DNA of 64,000 nt, taken from positions 124,001 through 188,000 of the forward strand of contig NMRA01000031.1 of the NCBI GenBank assembly GCA_002633005.1. The letters run 5' to 3'. The notes beneath the pieces are model-generated. The model saw only the letters and a list, made by a program, of their open reading frames with translations, was not told the origin of the DNA and ran no database searches. This document shows, piece after piece, positions 11,001-23,100 of this stretch (position 1 is its first letter; each line of letters begins with the position of its first letter). A program made the position numbers and the translations under genes. Source of the DNA: Phoronis australis (taxonomy: Eukaryota; Phoronida; Phoronidae).

Positions 11001-11727
11001 TTTGTCAACGTCATCACCAACTAGAGAAACCGAAACTTTCAAAGATTTCGATTGATATCCATTTAAGCTTTACCAATGGAGGTCGCGTGATTTGTCGCAT
11101 CCAGTTGCATAAATGACTTAAATGTACCTTTACTAGTAGATAAGTCTATTGGAGGCATCCATTTTTTTCTTCATGTCCACTCGAGTCCACGGTTCTTCTT
11201 CCACCATCTTGAAAATGCAATTAGGCAGAGCAAATAAGCAAATTCACGTGGGTTTCTCATGTACTCGTAAGTGGACGATGTTAAAACCTATTTTTTTCGA
11301 AAGATGTCCAGTGGATTGTCGAATGATTGCAATTTTGCCATTCTCGTATCATAAAATAACAAATTATACCAAATCATCCCAGTGTCGGTTGACCAGATGC
11401 TAGGGATAAAAGTAACGTCTTGAGTACTAAAATTGAAAGATTCTATTTTCAAACCACTTCGCAACATTCTAATGGGCTAATATATTATCAAGCGCTCTTT
11501 TCGTCATTTAATTGATTGCTGTTTTAAGACGAATCTGCATTTTATTGTCGGGTTTCCACAGAGCGAACTATGTAAAAATTCGGTTTGTATGCTCTTCTTG
11601 GTTTTGTACCACGACAGCGCGCAAACACTAAGCATACTCAACTCTAAACCGTGGACTCGTATGCACGTGCCACATCACGTGGAGTGTCATCCCATACACT
11701 AGAAGCTTTGATATCGCCTATCTCTAG
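11001..11727. other. No gene seen
   Basis: No recognisable coding or repeat structure was found, although the extreme 5' part of the CR1 relic may reach into the left of this stretch. Confidence 0.45.
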
Positions 11728-11885
11728 GTTGTAAACGCCGATTCCTGTCGTTCATGGAGTTTGGCCAGACGTACCAGGTAGCGCGTGACGACGGACGATA
11801 CAACTGCACGTGCATCAACGCCAATGAAGAAGGCGATGGCCCACCATCGCCACGCATCAAATGCGAGATTATGGCCAACCAGTGA
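11728..11885 (+). pseudogene. Ig-like domain exon or relic
   Basis: After a possible acceptor (tatctctag at 11719-11727) the frame encodes FMEFGQTYQVARDDGRYNC, then TCINANEEGDGPPSP, ending MANQ and TGA. DDGRYNCTC..N..G is the F-strand signature (DxGxYxCxAxNxxG) of immunoglobulin domains in adhesion or muscle proteins. No neighbouring Ig exons with matching splice phase were found, so it may be a terminal exon or a decayed fragment. Confidence 0.42.
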
Positions 11886-12189
11886 AGCGTATGAGTAATA
11901 CTATTACGTTGAAAGAGAAATGAAAAACAGCATTCATAAGAAACACCAATCGACAGCAATTAGCTGTACACATTTTATGTATTTCAGTTATTTTGTCTGA
12001 ATAAAACTGAAATAACGTATAACAACCGAAAATGCGGTAACAAAGTTATTCAATAATTATTTATAGATGGTTGCATGCCCTTATGATACAACAGCGATAA
12101 ATAAGCAGGGAGACATGACACTCGCTTCTTTTACCCATCAAAAATGGCCGAGGATTGCAGGCTGCTGAAATAGGATAACATACTTAATC

Positions 12190-12455
12190 TAACCGTTGGC
12201 CTAACCCTAACCCTAGCCCTAACCCTTGGTCTTACCCTAACACCAACCCTAGCCCTCGGACTAACCCTCACTCTAATCCTAACCCCTAACCGTAACCCTA
12301 ACGTTGATCCTAACCCTTGGCCTAATCCTTACTTTAACTCTAATCCATGGCCTAACCTTTACCCTAACCCTTAAACTAACCATAAACCTTACCCTAAACC
12401 TAGACCTTACTTTAACTCTAACCCTAAACCTAACATCAACCCTAACCCCAACCTT
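12190..12455. repeat. Degenerate telomere-like (CCCTAA)n array
   Basis: About 265 bases consist of ccctaaccctaac-type units with many substitutions (cttggcctaa, ccctagcc, actttaactc), a decayed interstitial TTAGGG-type repeat. Smaller patches of the same kind lie at about 30808-30846 and 33050-33083, inside the two copies of the 2.24-kb duplication. The open frame of repeated LTL(N) residues across it is an artefact of the repeat. Confidence 0.8.
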
Positions 12456-12701
12456 TAAGTACTATGAAATAAAACCAGTCCCTGATATTTTCCCTAACAA
12501 CGCGTAGTCCTTGGCTGGTGACGCGATGACTCTAGCGACAACAGCGATTCATCCCAGTCGACGAGCAAGAGTGAAGTGGCCGAAATGGCCCAGGAAAGGG
12601 TGTGAAAAGACTTAGATACAGACATGGACATCAGGCCCATGCAGAGCGAGAAAAGTTTGGTATAGAGGAGAAAGTAAGAACAACAGTGCCATCAGCACAG
12701 C

Positions 12702-12953
12702 ATGAAAAACATCAGACGTGAACTCGGGTCTTTGACGAAAGTTTACCGCAGAGCGGAAGAAAAGCAGAGGTTCCCTTTAGTACAGATGAAGGAATCACTG
12801 GGAGACGAGTTGAAGAAGTTAAGACGAGAAGAGACCACTCAGAAAGCTAAAGTTAAAAATCCTTTTAAGTTTACCAGGAATCGGCTAGGGCAGGAGAAGT
12901 CTGGATATTTTAAGACTCCTAAGGGCATTCGGTGGGCCCGCCAGCGGAGCTAA
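12702..12953 (+). pseudogene. Non-LTR retrotransposon fragment
   Basis: An 83-codon frame is rich in Lys, Arg and Glu and contains KAKVKNPFKFTRNRLGQEKSG. A K..NPF.FT(K/R)..LG.K(R/K)SG element is a familiar linker between the endonuclease and reverse transcriptase parts of RTE/Jockey-type elements in marine invertebrates. The frame ends at TAA with no RT following, so this is a broken copy. A host protein with a chance match is less likely. Confidence 0.5.
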
Positions 12954-13730
12954 TTATGATTTAGGGCCCAAACTTGCTAAGAAGCTTCATATCCATCTGA
13001 TGGTGGACCTAACCAAAAAAGCAACGTCAACAACGAGCATCGACCGCCAATTGACCCACTCTAGAATATCCCTCCAGCAACGTTGCATCTGGAGGCTGAA
13101 GAATCCTTTCAATTTTTGGCGTCCAGCAATTTACACTGTAAGTTAATAAAGTATAATGACATAAAAGCTGCGCAATATGGATCTAATCAAGGTGAAACTG
13201 GTCACGACCAGTGAGTGTGTGTGACGTCCGAGGTGGATTTCTAATCCAGTGGCAGTATTGTTGGAGAAGTTTGCACTGTAAACAAGGTCACAGACGCAAT
13301 TAACCATGGATAAATTGGTTAAACGCAAATTTTGTGTAAAGTCTGTATTTACGCTACAGTGTGTTTTAGTAATTATTGAATTACCACCAGTGACACAGTC
13401 ATTTTGTTCCACGATATTGTGTTAATTGCTTGATATCATGAGGGGCTTGCACGATAACTTAATTGTCCCTAGCCTCCTAGGGATGTACGAATGCTTAAAA
13501 CACGTCTTTTCAAATGAGTTTTTTCTAATATCAATGAGTGTAGGAAAAACGAATAAATTAATTAACTATCTAATACGGTATTGCCCGCACTATCCCATCA
13601 TAAGCAATAGTTGCTTTGATATATCCTTAAAAGAATACGAGCAGTGACAGAAGCGGATCTAGGATATCACAAGGGGGGGCAACATTTTTGTCCGGCTGTA
13701 AGCATTTGCGCAAAGCACCGAATGGGGGGA
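12954..13730. other. No gene seen
   Basis: No domain or clear repeat was recognised. A G-run (13674-13680) begins a GC-rich patch leading into the hairpin at 13731. Confidence 0.45.
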
Positions 13731-13762
13731 GGTCGGGAGGGGGGTTTGCCCCCCTCCCGACC
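13731..13762. repeat. Perfect 14-bp GC hairpin
   Basis: GGTCGGGAGGGGGG pairs perfectly with CCCCCCTCCCGACC around a TTTG loop. It sits inside a probable mobile sequence whose start resembles the gcggatctagg-type ends of many invertebrate repeats. It is not near a coding 3' end, so a terminator role is unlikely. Confidence 0.7.
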
Positions 13763-13875
13763 AGGAATTTTTTCTGTTTTTTCCTCTAAAAATCAAGCAT
13801 TTTCCTTGATTTCTGATGTATTATCCAAGAAAAAAAGGCAAAAAAAAACACGGAGAACGTGTCACACAGGAAAAA

Positions 13876-13945
13876 CTGCGCGTTCCACAGACTCGAACTC
13901 ACGACCTGGACGCGCGTATGCCTTGCCTCTACACCACCACGATTT
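13876..13945 (-). repeat. tRNA-like sequence, probable SINE head
   Basis: On the minus strand GGTGGTGTAGAGGC resembles a pol III A box, and about 35 bases on GGTCGTGAGTTCGAGTC contains a good B box (GTTCGAGTC). A clean cloverleaf with a plausible acceptor stem cannot be drawn, so a tRNA-derived SINE is more likely than a functional tRNA gene. Confidence 0.4.
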
Positions 13946-14063
13946 CACTAATAAACTTGAACTAGGAGACCTACTTGTTTATGGTCCACTGCGTTTGCGC
14001 GCGAAACCAACTTCTTTTTGTAATGCTTTTTACACGTTTTATATTTTGTGCATCGGTTCTTAA

Positions 14064-14900
14064 CAAATTTGTTGTATTAAAAATAGTCTTCAAATGCCCA
14101 AAAGACAAAATCCGTTTTTCGTGTTGGCAATAATGACGGGATTGCTTTGGAAATCGTCTTAAATTAAGGTTTGACAAAGAGAGAATTAATGAGTTTCTGA
14201 GTGATTCACTAAGGCTTCGATTAAAATTCACATCTTACCAGCAACTTCTGTTTTTTCATCGTCACTCATGTTCCTTTTTTTTTAAAAAATGAAGTAAATT
14301 TTCTTCATTCCACAGTGGAGCAGACGACGGAAACGGAGTCGTAGTGCGCAGCGCCACTGCCGGTCGCCTGGGATATCGCGGGAGAGCCTACACTTAGCCA
14401 CAGTTCCGATATAAATGCGCCGTGTTCCGGATTTTACACTTGAAATTGGAAATTGGATCTGAGCCCCCCNCTATGAGTGATATGTTCGCGCGTCCGTATA
14501 TTATATGTATACCGCGGTGATATGAGGTTATTTAATTCTTTCGAGTGGCCTGTCCTACACATTTTCACTAATACTTTTACGCTCTAAGTTATTGTTATTG
14601 ACTTCTTCCACCAAGACTGTACAAATTTTAACAATGATGTCATTGACAGGACAATAAGACGACCATTCATTGCCTTATTTGCTTACTTTTCAAGAGATGA
14701 TATCTTTATGTTGACGCTTGTCCTCTAGACAAACTAACTGGACGTTTTTCTCATTGATGAACGTCGTCCATATAAAGCCTTAAAAATGCTATAATTTCAC
14801 GTCGCGGTGATTTTTTGCGTCTTTCAAAAATATCTGAAAATGATGCAAATCCCAAAAATTTCGAAATGGAAAAAATTACTTGAATTTTCGCAGAAAAATG
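14064..14900. other. No gene seen; single N in a C-run
   Basis: This is AT-rich without recognised features. The N at 14470 follows six C residues and may be a homopolymer sequencing stop rather than a join. Confidence 0.45.
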
Positions 14901-14924
14901 ATTTAATACAGATTCAACTCATTT

Positions 14925-15765
14925 CGCAGTGACCTTGAAAATGGCGTCAATGTTGGCCAAATTTGACTGGCACCTGAAAATAACCCACCTGCGCCTAAGA
15001 GCAAATAAGTGCGCCCAGTTTGACTGGCACCAGCTGGAGATACCCTACCCATGTACAAACCTTGTTGCACAATATGAATACAATCTAATACTTCCTTCGT
15101 GAGATATCGCATGAACATTTCGTAAAGCTAGAATTTTTTGCCGTGACCACCACATACATGTAATTCGACTGGCGAATGGACTCTAGATCATTCCCAACCT
15201 ACACCTGGAGATATAGACAAAACGTACCCCGAGTGACGTACAATTAGTAATATCCCACGAGATATTATTCCGCGGAATAATGCGGAAAATGCAGAAATCT
15301 TAAATTTTCGAAGTGACCTGAAAATGTGCTAAGGTCACCAATATCAACTCGCACCAGTAGGAGATCGAGATGTCCTCCGTGCACCTTCATAATTTGGAAA
15401 AATGTGAACAAAAGTTAAAACTTTCTACTCTAGTTGAGATATTGCTCTACTGACTTTCTCGCCGTGACCTTAAATGAAGTGAAAGTCACCAAATTTGACA
15501 AGCGCCCGGAGGTGCATCACCTTCATCTTGGTGCAAAAAATATGAATAACTTCTAAAGCTTCCTACTTAGAGATATTGTGCCAACATTTTCTAAATTGAA
15601 GCTCTCTTTATGTATTCGGAGGGACTTTTAAAAATGACGGTAAGGTCACCCCAAATACAGTGGCACTTGGAGATGCCCCAACATAACATTTGTAAAATTC
15701 AAGAATATTTGAGTTTCGATTACTCTTCACTTGAGAGATCATATGACGTCGCACAGTACCATATT
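14925..15765. repeat. Degenerate tandem array, ~170-bp period
   Basis: About five diverged copies share an ordered set of phrases: gtgaccttgaaaatg, then gtcaccaaatttgactggcacc, then ggagatgc.cc, then tgcaaaaaatatgaata, then cttcctacttgagatattg. Copies start near 14930, 15140, 15310, 15455 and 15625. An 18-bp perfect palindrome (ATTATTCCGCGGAATAAT) lies at 15264-15281. No coding role is seen. Confidence 0.65.
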
Positions 15766-15779
15766 ACTAAGTCACCGCC

Positions 15780-15969
15780 AACCAGAAGCATTTATTTGAC
15801 CATGGCTGCCACGGGTAACTCGAGCAAGGAGAAGACGATGCAAGTGCACAACGACCGCAGATACATTTATGAAGGAAGAGCGAGATTGCCACGCGTCCCA
15901 GTTCCATTCGAGTTCGCCTGCACGGAAATATCGGACAGTACAAGCTCAAGATCATCAAATAAAAGTTGA
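15780..15969 (+). pseudogene. Possible second Ig-like exon relic
   Basis: One frame reads STSS-rich residues after VHNDRRYIYEGRARL, and another reads IRVRLHGNIGQYKLKI up to a TAA. G(x)YKLKI resembles the F/G strands of titin-type Ig domains. A frame change would be needed to join the two halves. About 95 bases downstream a gttgcatgcccttat... block recurs from the region after the Ig-like exon at 11728-11885 (12071 versus 16076), so the two regions appear to be old duplicates of each other. Confidence 0.28.
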
Positions 15970-16099
15970 TTTAACTAACTCCGGTGCACACGGTTAAGAT
16001 ATTCTAGGTTTTGGACAGACAAATTTCAGTAACGCCGACTAACAAAAAGTCGATACAATGCTTTATTTCTGGCAAGTTGCATGCCCTTATAACAGGTAC

Positions 16100-19000
16100 A
16101 ACACCACAACGATGAATGAACAGGAAAAGGTGACTCGTGTTTTTAACAACACAATGTGACTCTAATGATTGCACAAGTTTGAAAACTGACCAGAGGCAAA
16201 AACACTAACAGACTACAAACATAACGAAATAAAGTCAAGCGGTAATTTTTGCATAGGCGGATTCACGCGGCGGGTACTTGACTGCCTGCCACAAAGTCCC
16301 CTGAGACAATCGATCAGCTGGAACATAACCCGGATGCTCATGACAGCGAAATCTGAAATACGCGATAAAGTTATTTCTCTAATTATCATACATGTACGTA
16401 ATCCAGCCAAATTCACCCAGACCAGGTGTGTTTTTCTTTTTTACTTGTGGTTTCATTGCAGTAACAGGGTTAATGGTGCGTGCGGCACCTATAGCTTCTT
16501 TGGTGGCAATGGAAAACGACATTTCAAAGCACCCCACTTCAATCCCTGTATCCGCCTATGTCACGATTAATTACACGACACATCACATCTTGAACTATTC
16601 ACTTGGATCATCTTGGTAACATGCAACACCAAAATAGCTAAAGGTATTCCCCTGTCAAGGTCATCGGCAAAATACATGTCCTCTCGCGTGTATGAAACTT
16701 TACACTGAAAGCCAGACAATCTTCGTAGTGAGTCCTAAGTCCACAAGTATTATCTAGAAATACTTAGAGTAGCAATACAATAGTCTACTAAAGTAATTGT
16801 ACCTCAATGAGAATTTCTGGTCTATTAACCTCTCTGCGAAAATGCATACACTGAAGGTAAACATTGCATAAACATACAGGCAAAGCGCCGAGTAGGACAG
16901 TCGGCCACACGTTACCACACAGAACCACACTTGCTGCTCAACAAAACAGGCAGAAAATAAAAATATGTCTAAACACAGAATAATCAGTAAAAAATCTCAA
17001 CGCATTTGCATTCTTTTCAGCTGGGTAAACAAAAAACTTGGTTTTGCAAATTTGAAGATTCATTTTATAAATCTTTTTAATTATCTACCTCAACCAGATC
17101 AGGGGTCTTTGGAACTAAACTGACAGAATTGTTTTTGATCAGATTCGAATGTGTGTGCCGCAGCGCCATCTGTATGGCTGCCGTAGGTCCTTTTACATTT
17201 CCAATGGGCATCCTTTTAGAGACTGTCAGACAATAGCTTTCCAGTCAACAAATTCTATAACATAGTACTGTTGACTAGTGTGATGAAGGGGGTAAAAAAC
17301 ATTCACTATCTTTGAGACATTCTGGTTGCAATCAATACTGTAAATAGCAGTCAAGTTTGTAGCAATAGAACAGAGCACATGTTGCTATAGCAACACACCC
17401 TTAGGCACATAAAAATGTTCATACATGACAAACAAGGCAGGTCAATGTCACGTATATGCAAATGACTATTAAATAATTACAGGCTGCAATTATCCTGTAC
17501 ACACACACACACACACACACACACTAATAATTCATACACTCGTTTGAAATGACACCAAAAACCTAATAATTCCTACATATGGTGCTGTCAGGGCACAGTC
17601 CATATACATGCACTTGGTACTAAAAGAAATATAAGAAGTGAAGCAGTGACTGCACTGCTGTATGGCAACAAGGTGACGTGTAAGACGGACAAAGGAAGAT
17701 TTGTCCATGAGCACAAACAGGGAGAGATATGTTAAAATGAGGCGCAGTAGCCTCTTGGAGAAATGTAAACATAAATAGTATAATTAAGAAACGAGACATG
17801 TATAAAGTAAACAAACAACGAATAAAATGTACACATTACAACCATACCATGAGGAAGGATAAAAATACGGTCCACACGGTGTGATAAATGTTTAGGGAAA
17901 AGTTGACTAAGAGAAGAAAGTGGTGTATGTTTTAAAAGACGGCCTTCATGGCTGGGATGCATAAATTTTTTTCTTCGCTGGATAATTTTGAGAGTTGCAT
18001 TATGGGAGTACCTAAGTACAACAACAACAACAGTATGAAGGTAATGTTATCTCATAACTGTTACACAACTGTGACCTAAAAAGACATTAAAAACATCTTT
18101 ACAAAGTCGTATAGAAGTCAGTGTAGTTACCCCCACGCTAATGGAATTACAGGACAAGTTTTATTCTGAATAAATAAAAACAACCTACTTTCAAATTAAA
18201 AAGTTCTGTTACATCCTTCATGTTAACTTTCTGTCTAAAATCTATTTATATGAACACAAATAACACAAACTGGAAAAAACAAATGACAAATAACAATATC
18301 TTTTTTTAAAATTGTCAATATTTTCAAATGTCTGTGTCGCAAATGATATTTACTTCCAACTGCTCATTTTAGAGGAATCAACATTACTGAGTAACTGTAT
18401 AAACTGCTGTGAAAAAGAATAGTGCAAGGAATGCTATAGTTTTCATTGAAGTACATGTACCACCAATGTCAACTCAAGTTTCCCAGGACAAATGCTTGTA
18501 ACATAAACATATACAGAATATCATTGAACATTCTAGACAAGCACTGATCACGTGTCCAAGTACCAGTGCTGTGAGGTACACCGAGTCTAAATAAAAACTA
18601 TGTTGCCAACACTGATCCAATGTTAAAGCCTTCCGGCAATGATTGTGTAGGATAATAATACTGATCACTGGTGTTATGCACCAAGTACCATTAACATATA
18701 CCAACTGAGGACACCACACGGCAGCAAAATGGAATTCTTTTTCATCAACTTACTCCATAAAAATAATATCAAGACATCCTCACGTCAGTGCTATGATAGA
18801 CAATGCAGTGGAGCCACCACCAGGTGGCAGTTGGCAAAACATAAGAATTTACTGAAATGTAGTAAATCTCTGATGAAAACTTTAAATATTTTTTATTAGT
18901 ATTATTTTTGTCCAATGAAGGAATGGTTACACTTAAAGCTTTAGACACCCCATAGGACAATATAAGTTAAGTGATAATGCATGGGACCACTTAAGGCTAA

Positions 19001-19534
19001 AAATCATGCTTAGGAACACTTACGCTACATGGTAAAAACAAAATGACAAGGAGTTCCCCGTCATAAAGGTTGAGCGCAAACAAAATTTCCAGACATGACA
19101 ACTGAGTGCCAGCAGAATTCACCATCAGAGCAGGTGAAATTACACATAATGACCTGAAATGACAAGAAAACTGTATTTTCTTTGATAACCTTTAGTATGC
19201 ACTAGTAATGGCGACTGGGGCTGGATCACATGTATACACTAGGACTGTTACAATTTGTTCATTGACATTGATGAAGGCCAGCAACAAATAGTAAGATCAC
19301 CTATGACTAGTAACTATGATTGTGTAGGATGACAGAGCAAGCCAGAACAATAGAAATAATGCTTCAGATGTAAAGACCGACACTCCACCTAATGATTGAT
19401 TTAGCCTCAAAAGATTTTGAAAATTCAGATCTCAGTCCAAATTCCAAATCTTTTTAATCACCAGGGTAGAGTAAGCATGACACTGTAGCACACTAATTCT
19501 ATTGTTCTGTCCAGCCTTTGTAAGTCTGACAGGG
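16100..19534. other. 3' flank of the phosphatase gene
   Basis: No coding exon was recognised. The right part, reading leftward from 19534, probably includes the 3' untranslated region of the phosphatase gene. Several TTTATT (minus-strand AATAAA) words occur, but I cannot choose the used polyadenylation site. Confidence 0.45.
17499..17524. repeat. (AC)n microsatellite
   Basis: A pure run of 13 AC units. Confidence 0.95.
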
Positions 19535-20181
19535 TTAGACTGCAGACTCGTACACAGTGGGACTAGATGGGGGGGACTTGGGACTGACCATGCCTCTTTC
19601 ATCACGTACCACGCATGTGGTGTCCTCACCAATATCATACTCATAATTTTCAAGCTCCTCCCCTCGGTAAACGCCGCACTCGTACGCCACAATCGTGGCG
19701 TGGTCCAACTTCCCCGGAGCTTTTGACATCTTCTCAACAATTGCAGTGTCACGTCGCTTCCTCTCCTTCGACCGAAGCTTTTTACCGTACAGCTCCGGAT
19801 TTTCCAGAACTTTCCGCTTAGAATCTGTTAGCAGACAGACATGCTGCACCAAAGCTCCAGCAAGTTCCTGAGCTGACACAGATATCTCTGTGTCCAACTC
19901 AAACTGGTGGATAACACGCTCCATTTCCTTCACGGAATAGTGATGTCTTTCATGAGGCAGCATTTCTGGTTTATGACTAACAGCATCCACCTTGTTAGCA
20001 ATGTCCTGACCTATACTCGGGTCGCTGGAACTCCGCTTCATCGCCACAGCAAGCTTCGTCACCACGGGGTCAAAATTGTCGGAGATTCCATCCGAGGTCA
20101 GAAACACAATGTCACCGGGGTCAACAAAGGTCAGTGAGCAAGTGAGGTTGTTCAACTCCGGGTTAGTGCCATCAACAGGAC
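19535..20181 (-). CDS. Phosphatase last coding exon
   Basis: The acceptor is catactttcag. It encodes DPGDIVFLTSDGISDNFDP, an inserted region with helical charged residues, then GKLDHATIVAYECG and a proline/serine-rich tail ending SPTVYESAV and TAA. The tail's PKSPPSSP run offers likely proline-directed phosphosites. The final residues could be a PDZ-type end, which is only an inference. Confidence 0.9.
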
Positions 20182-23100
20182 CTGAAAGTATGACAGAAAT
20201 ATGCATTCAGTGAAGACTGATTTCTCTGTTGAAATAGTTGAAACTAACACTAATAGCACTAGGAGGATTAAAACGTAGTTGCAATAAAAAATAAACAATT
20301 CAGGCAACTGCAATGAGTTCATTTCACTAAAGATTAACATAAGAATACATTCTAATATGCTGGAAATACAGTGTAGAGCTTAAAGTTTTTGCTTAAGTAA
20401 TTTTAAAAAGTCACTTAGGCCAATATCTAATTCATCTAGTATGACCACACTAGATGTAACTAGATATTGGCTAAAGTGATTTTTTTCAATCACTGAAGTA
20501 AAAACTTTAAACTTGTTTAATATAAAAATACTGTTAATAAAATTTGTCACAGAGGCAAGGGTTGTGGTATGCATAGATCCAAGTATTAACATCCCCAGGA
20601 CTCACCCAGCAACCATTACGCCCCACTCAATACTACTCCAAAATATGTAAAGGTCAAATCATCAATACAAATGAAATAACACTTTCATCAGTCAGTGTTT
20701 CACTTGCAGTCCCCATAAGATCAGGGCAGCGTCCTTACTGTTTTGCTATTGGGATGGAAAATGGTTCCAATCCACATCAAAGTTACCATCAATGAAGTGG
20801 AAATGCCTGACATCGTGGGAGGGTTGTGGTGAGGACGTCATGAAGTCCCCATTGCAAATGTTACAATTATCATAGCATCTTTGCCATGCATGGACTATGC
20901 ACATGGAAACATAAAAATGCTTGTATTACGACTTTCGAGACCACATCACATTCTCATCAGATCGTCAAACCATGGCATTTGTTTTGAACATGCTCAGAAC
21001 AAACACTGTGATCATTGACTACGCAGACCATAGCACAAATGGCAATGGTTTGATATAACGCGCCCCAATTTTAAGAACCAGACTTCTCCACTAAATAACG
21101 AACATAAAACTGGTTCTCAAAATACCAGCACGTTGTATCAGACTATTGCCGTACAAATGACGAACGTTTCCACCACACTTATAGTGACCTCCACGTGCTT
21201 TGGGCCACTTTATGATATAGCACAGTGCAGGAAGGGTGCCCATAGCTGCGAAATATAGCTATTATTTTTTTTGAAGGCTTATCAGAGGAGGTCAGAGGGC
21301 GTATTAAGTGCCACTTCGCTACAACTATGCTTTCTACGTTTTTGCGATTGTGAAAGGGGCTGGTGGCCTATTTGTATCGAATGTTATGTATGCTCACAGC
21401 AAATGTCCTGAAATATTTCCTTACAAGTTGTAAAGACTGACTAAGTACATAATCATACAAATAGCTTAGCCCACCATACGCACTGGTTATAGATATCTCT
21501 TCTAAATGCTCACCTAAGGCTCCTCCTGCGTCCCTTATGTCTCGTTCACTCTGTATGTCATGTGACCCGATAGAGATCTCCCGGATTCCCCAACGTTTGC
21601 TGAACACAAAACAGAAACTGTCACCTACGTTGACAGAACAGACAGCAAATTGCCTGGACTCCTTCATGGGCAGAACTAATGCCACGCAGAGGGTGGTAAG
21701 ACCTCCCTCCTTTTCAATAATTTTCTGGTGGGCTGCGTCAAATGACTCACGAATGTATTGAATGGCATCCTGTCAATGAAAACAGAGAATTAAAACCCCA
21801 TGAAGTACCATCTTTGAAAACCATTGCTTATTTCATGTTTTTGGGATTGGGCTTGTGATTATTTTTTCAAAATGGCTAGTTGGGACTCCAAATGACACAT
21901 AACAAAACACGCATGCCATGGAGTACCACCCTTGTTTCAACAGAGGGTTCACCACTGCTAATTGGAGTTGATTAAGCTTCAAGGTTCCTCTTGATTTAAT
22001 TAGTGTGACAGTTTAAGGTTACGCAGGACCCTAGAAACTAAAACATTCAATTTTGGCCAACTTCAGCACATCGTATCTAAGAAATGGCCGACCACATTCA
22101 TATGAAACTTTCAGATACCATGACTTATAAACTGTTCTCCAAAACGCTGTTTGGAATTGTTTTTAAAATGTTCCACTTTTGCATGAAAGGTTATCAAAAA
22201 TAGGATTTTTATGACTTTCATGAAAAAGCTTTCGCATTGCAAAAACGAAAATGAACAGATGAACAGAGAACTGCTTCTGAGATCTTGCCTTGAACAATTA
22301 TATCATACAAGATTTGATCACGTGATTGATACCACTGTTTTGCCATCAATGTATCTCTTTTTACTAAATTTTACTAAAAAACATGGTCACATGACCTAAA
22401 TAATAGAAAATGGTAAAAAGACAAAATTCTAATTTCATAGGCTTTCTGTTTTCAGAAAATATATTATACTTATACTGAGTTAAAATCTATAGTTTTACAG
22501 ATAATTGGCTAAATACGCACACTTGTCAAAGTCCACCATAACCTTAAGAAGGCTGAAAGTTCGTAAGTGGCACTCCCTTGAGCATGACCTTTGTTCTTGT
22601 AAACTGACACCAACTGTTTATACATTCCACACATTGATATATTTATTAATCTCCTTTCAAACCTATCGCTACCATTGGTTTTATCATTTGCTTCCAAGTT
22701 CATAATAACACATGCTCACCAAACCTGGGAAAACAGATGGAGTACATAAATATGCAAATACTACGTCGCTAGCAGACATCGTTTTCTCTTCTTGTCCTAA
22801 CAAATTTAGATCGTTGGAGTATAGTTTCACAATAACTCAACACTAACGCTTACAATTTTGTCTTAAGGTAGATTCTCAGGTCAGATCTTTGTAATGTGAA
22901 ATGTAACAGTCATTTCAACAATGCTAGAAGCCTTAATATGTATCATAAGCTCGAAACAAAAAGTAATACGATGGCGTAAATGCGTTGGACATGGATCTTC
23001 TACAGCAGAGGAGACCACACCACCATCTGCTATGAAAAAGTGGAATGTTTAAAGTGTACAGTAAAACCTCACAAACTTCTGAGAAAAAATTACCATAACC

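Noticed and set aside
12304-12507. 67-codon frame made of repeated Leu-Thr residues
   Set aside because: It is the translation of the degenerate telomere-like repeat, not a gene.
13876-13945. Functional tRNA gene
   Set aside because: Only A- and B-box-like words are present; no consistent acceptor and anticodon stems can be drawn.
17499-17524. CRISPR-like or other prokaryotic repeat structures anywhere in the window
   Set aside because: All regular repeats seen are microsatellites, minisatellites or transposon ends; the window is eukaryotic.
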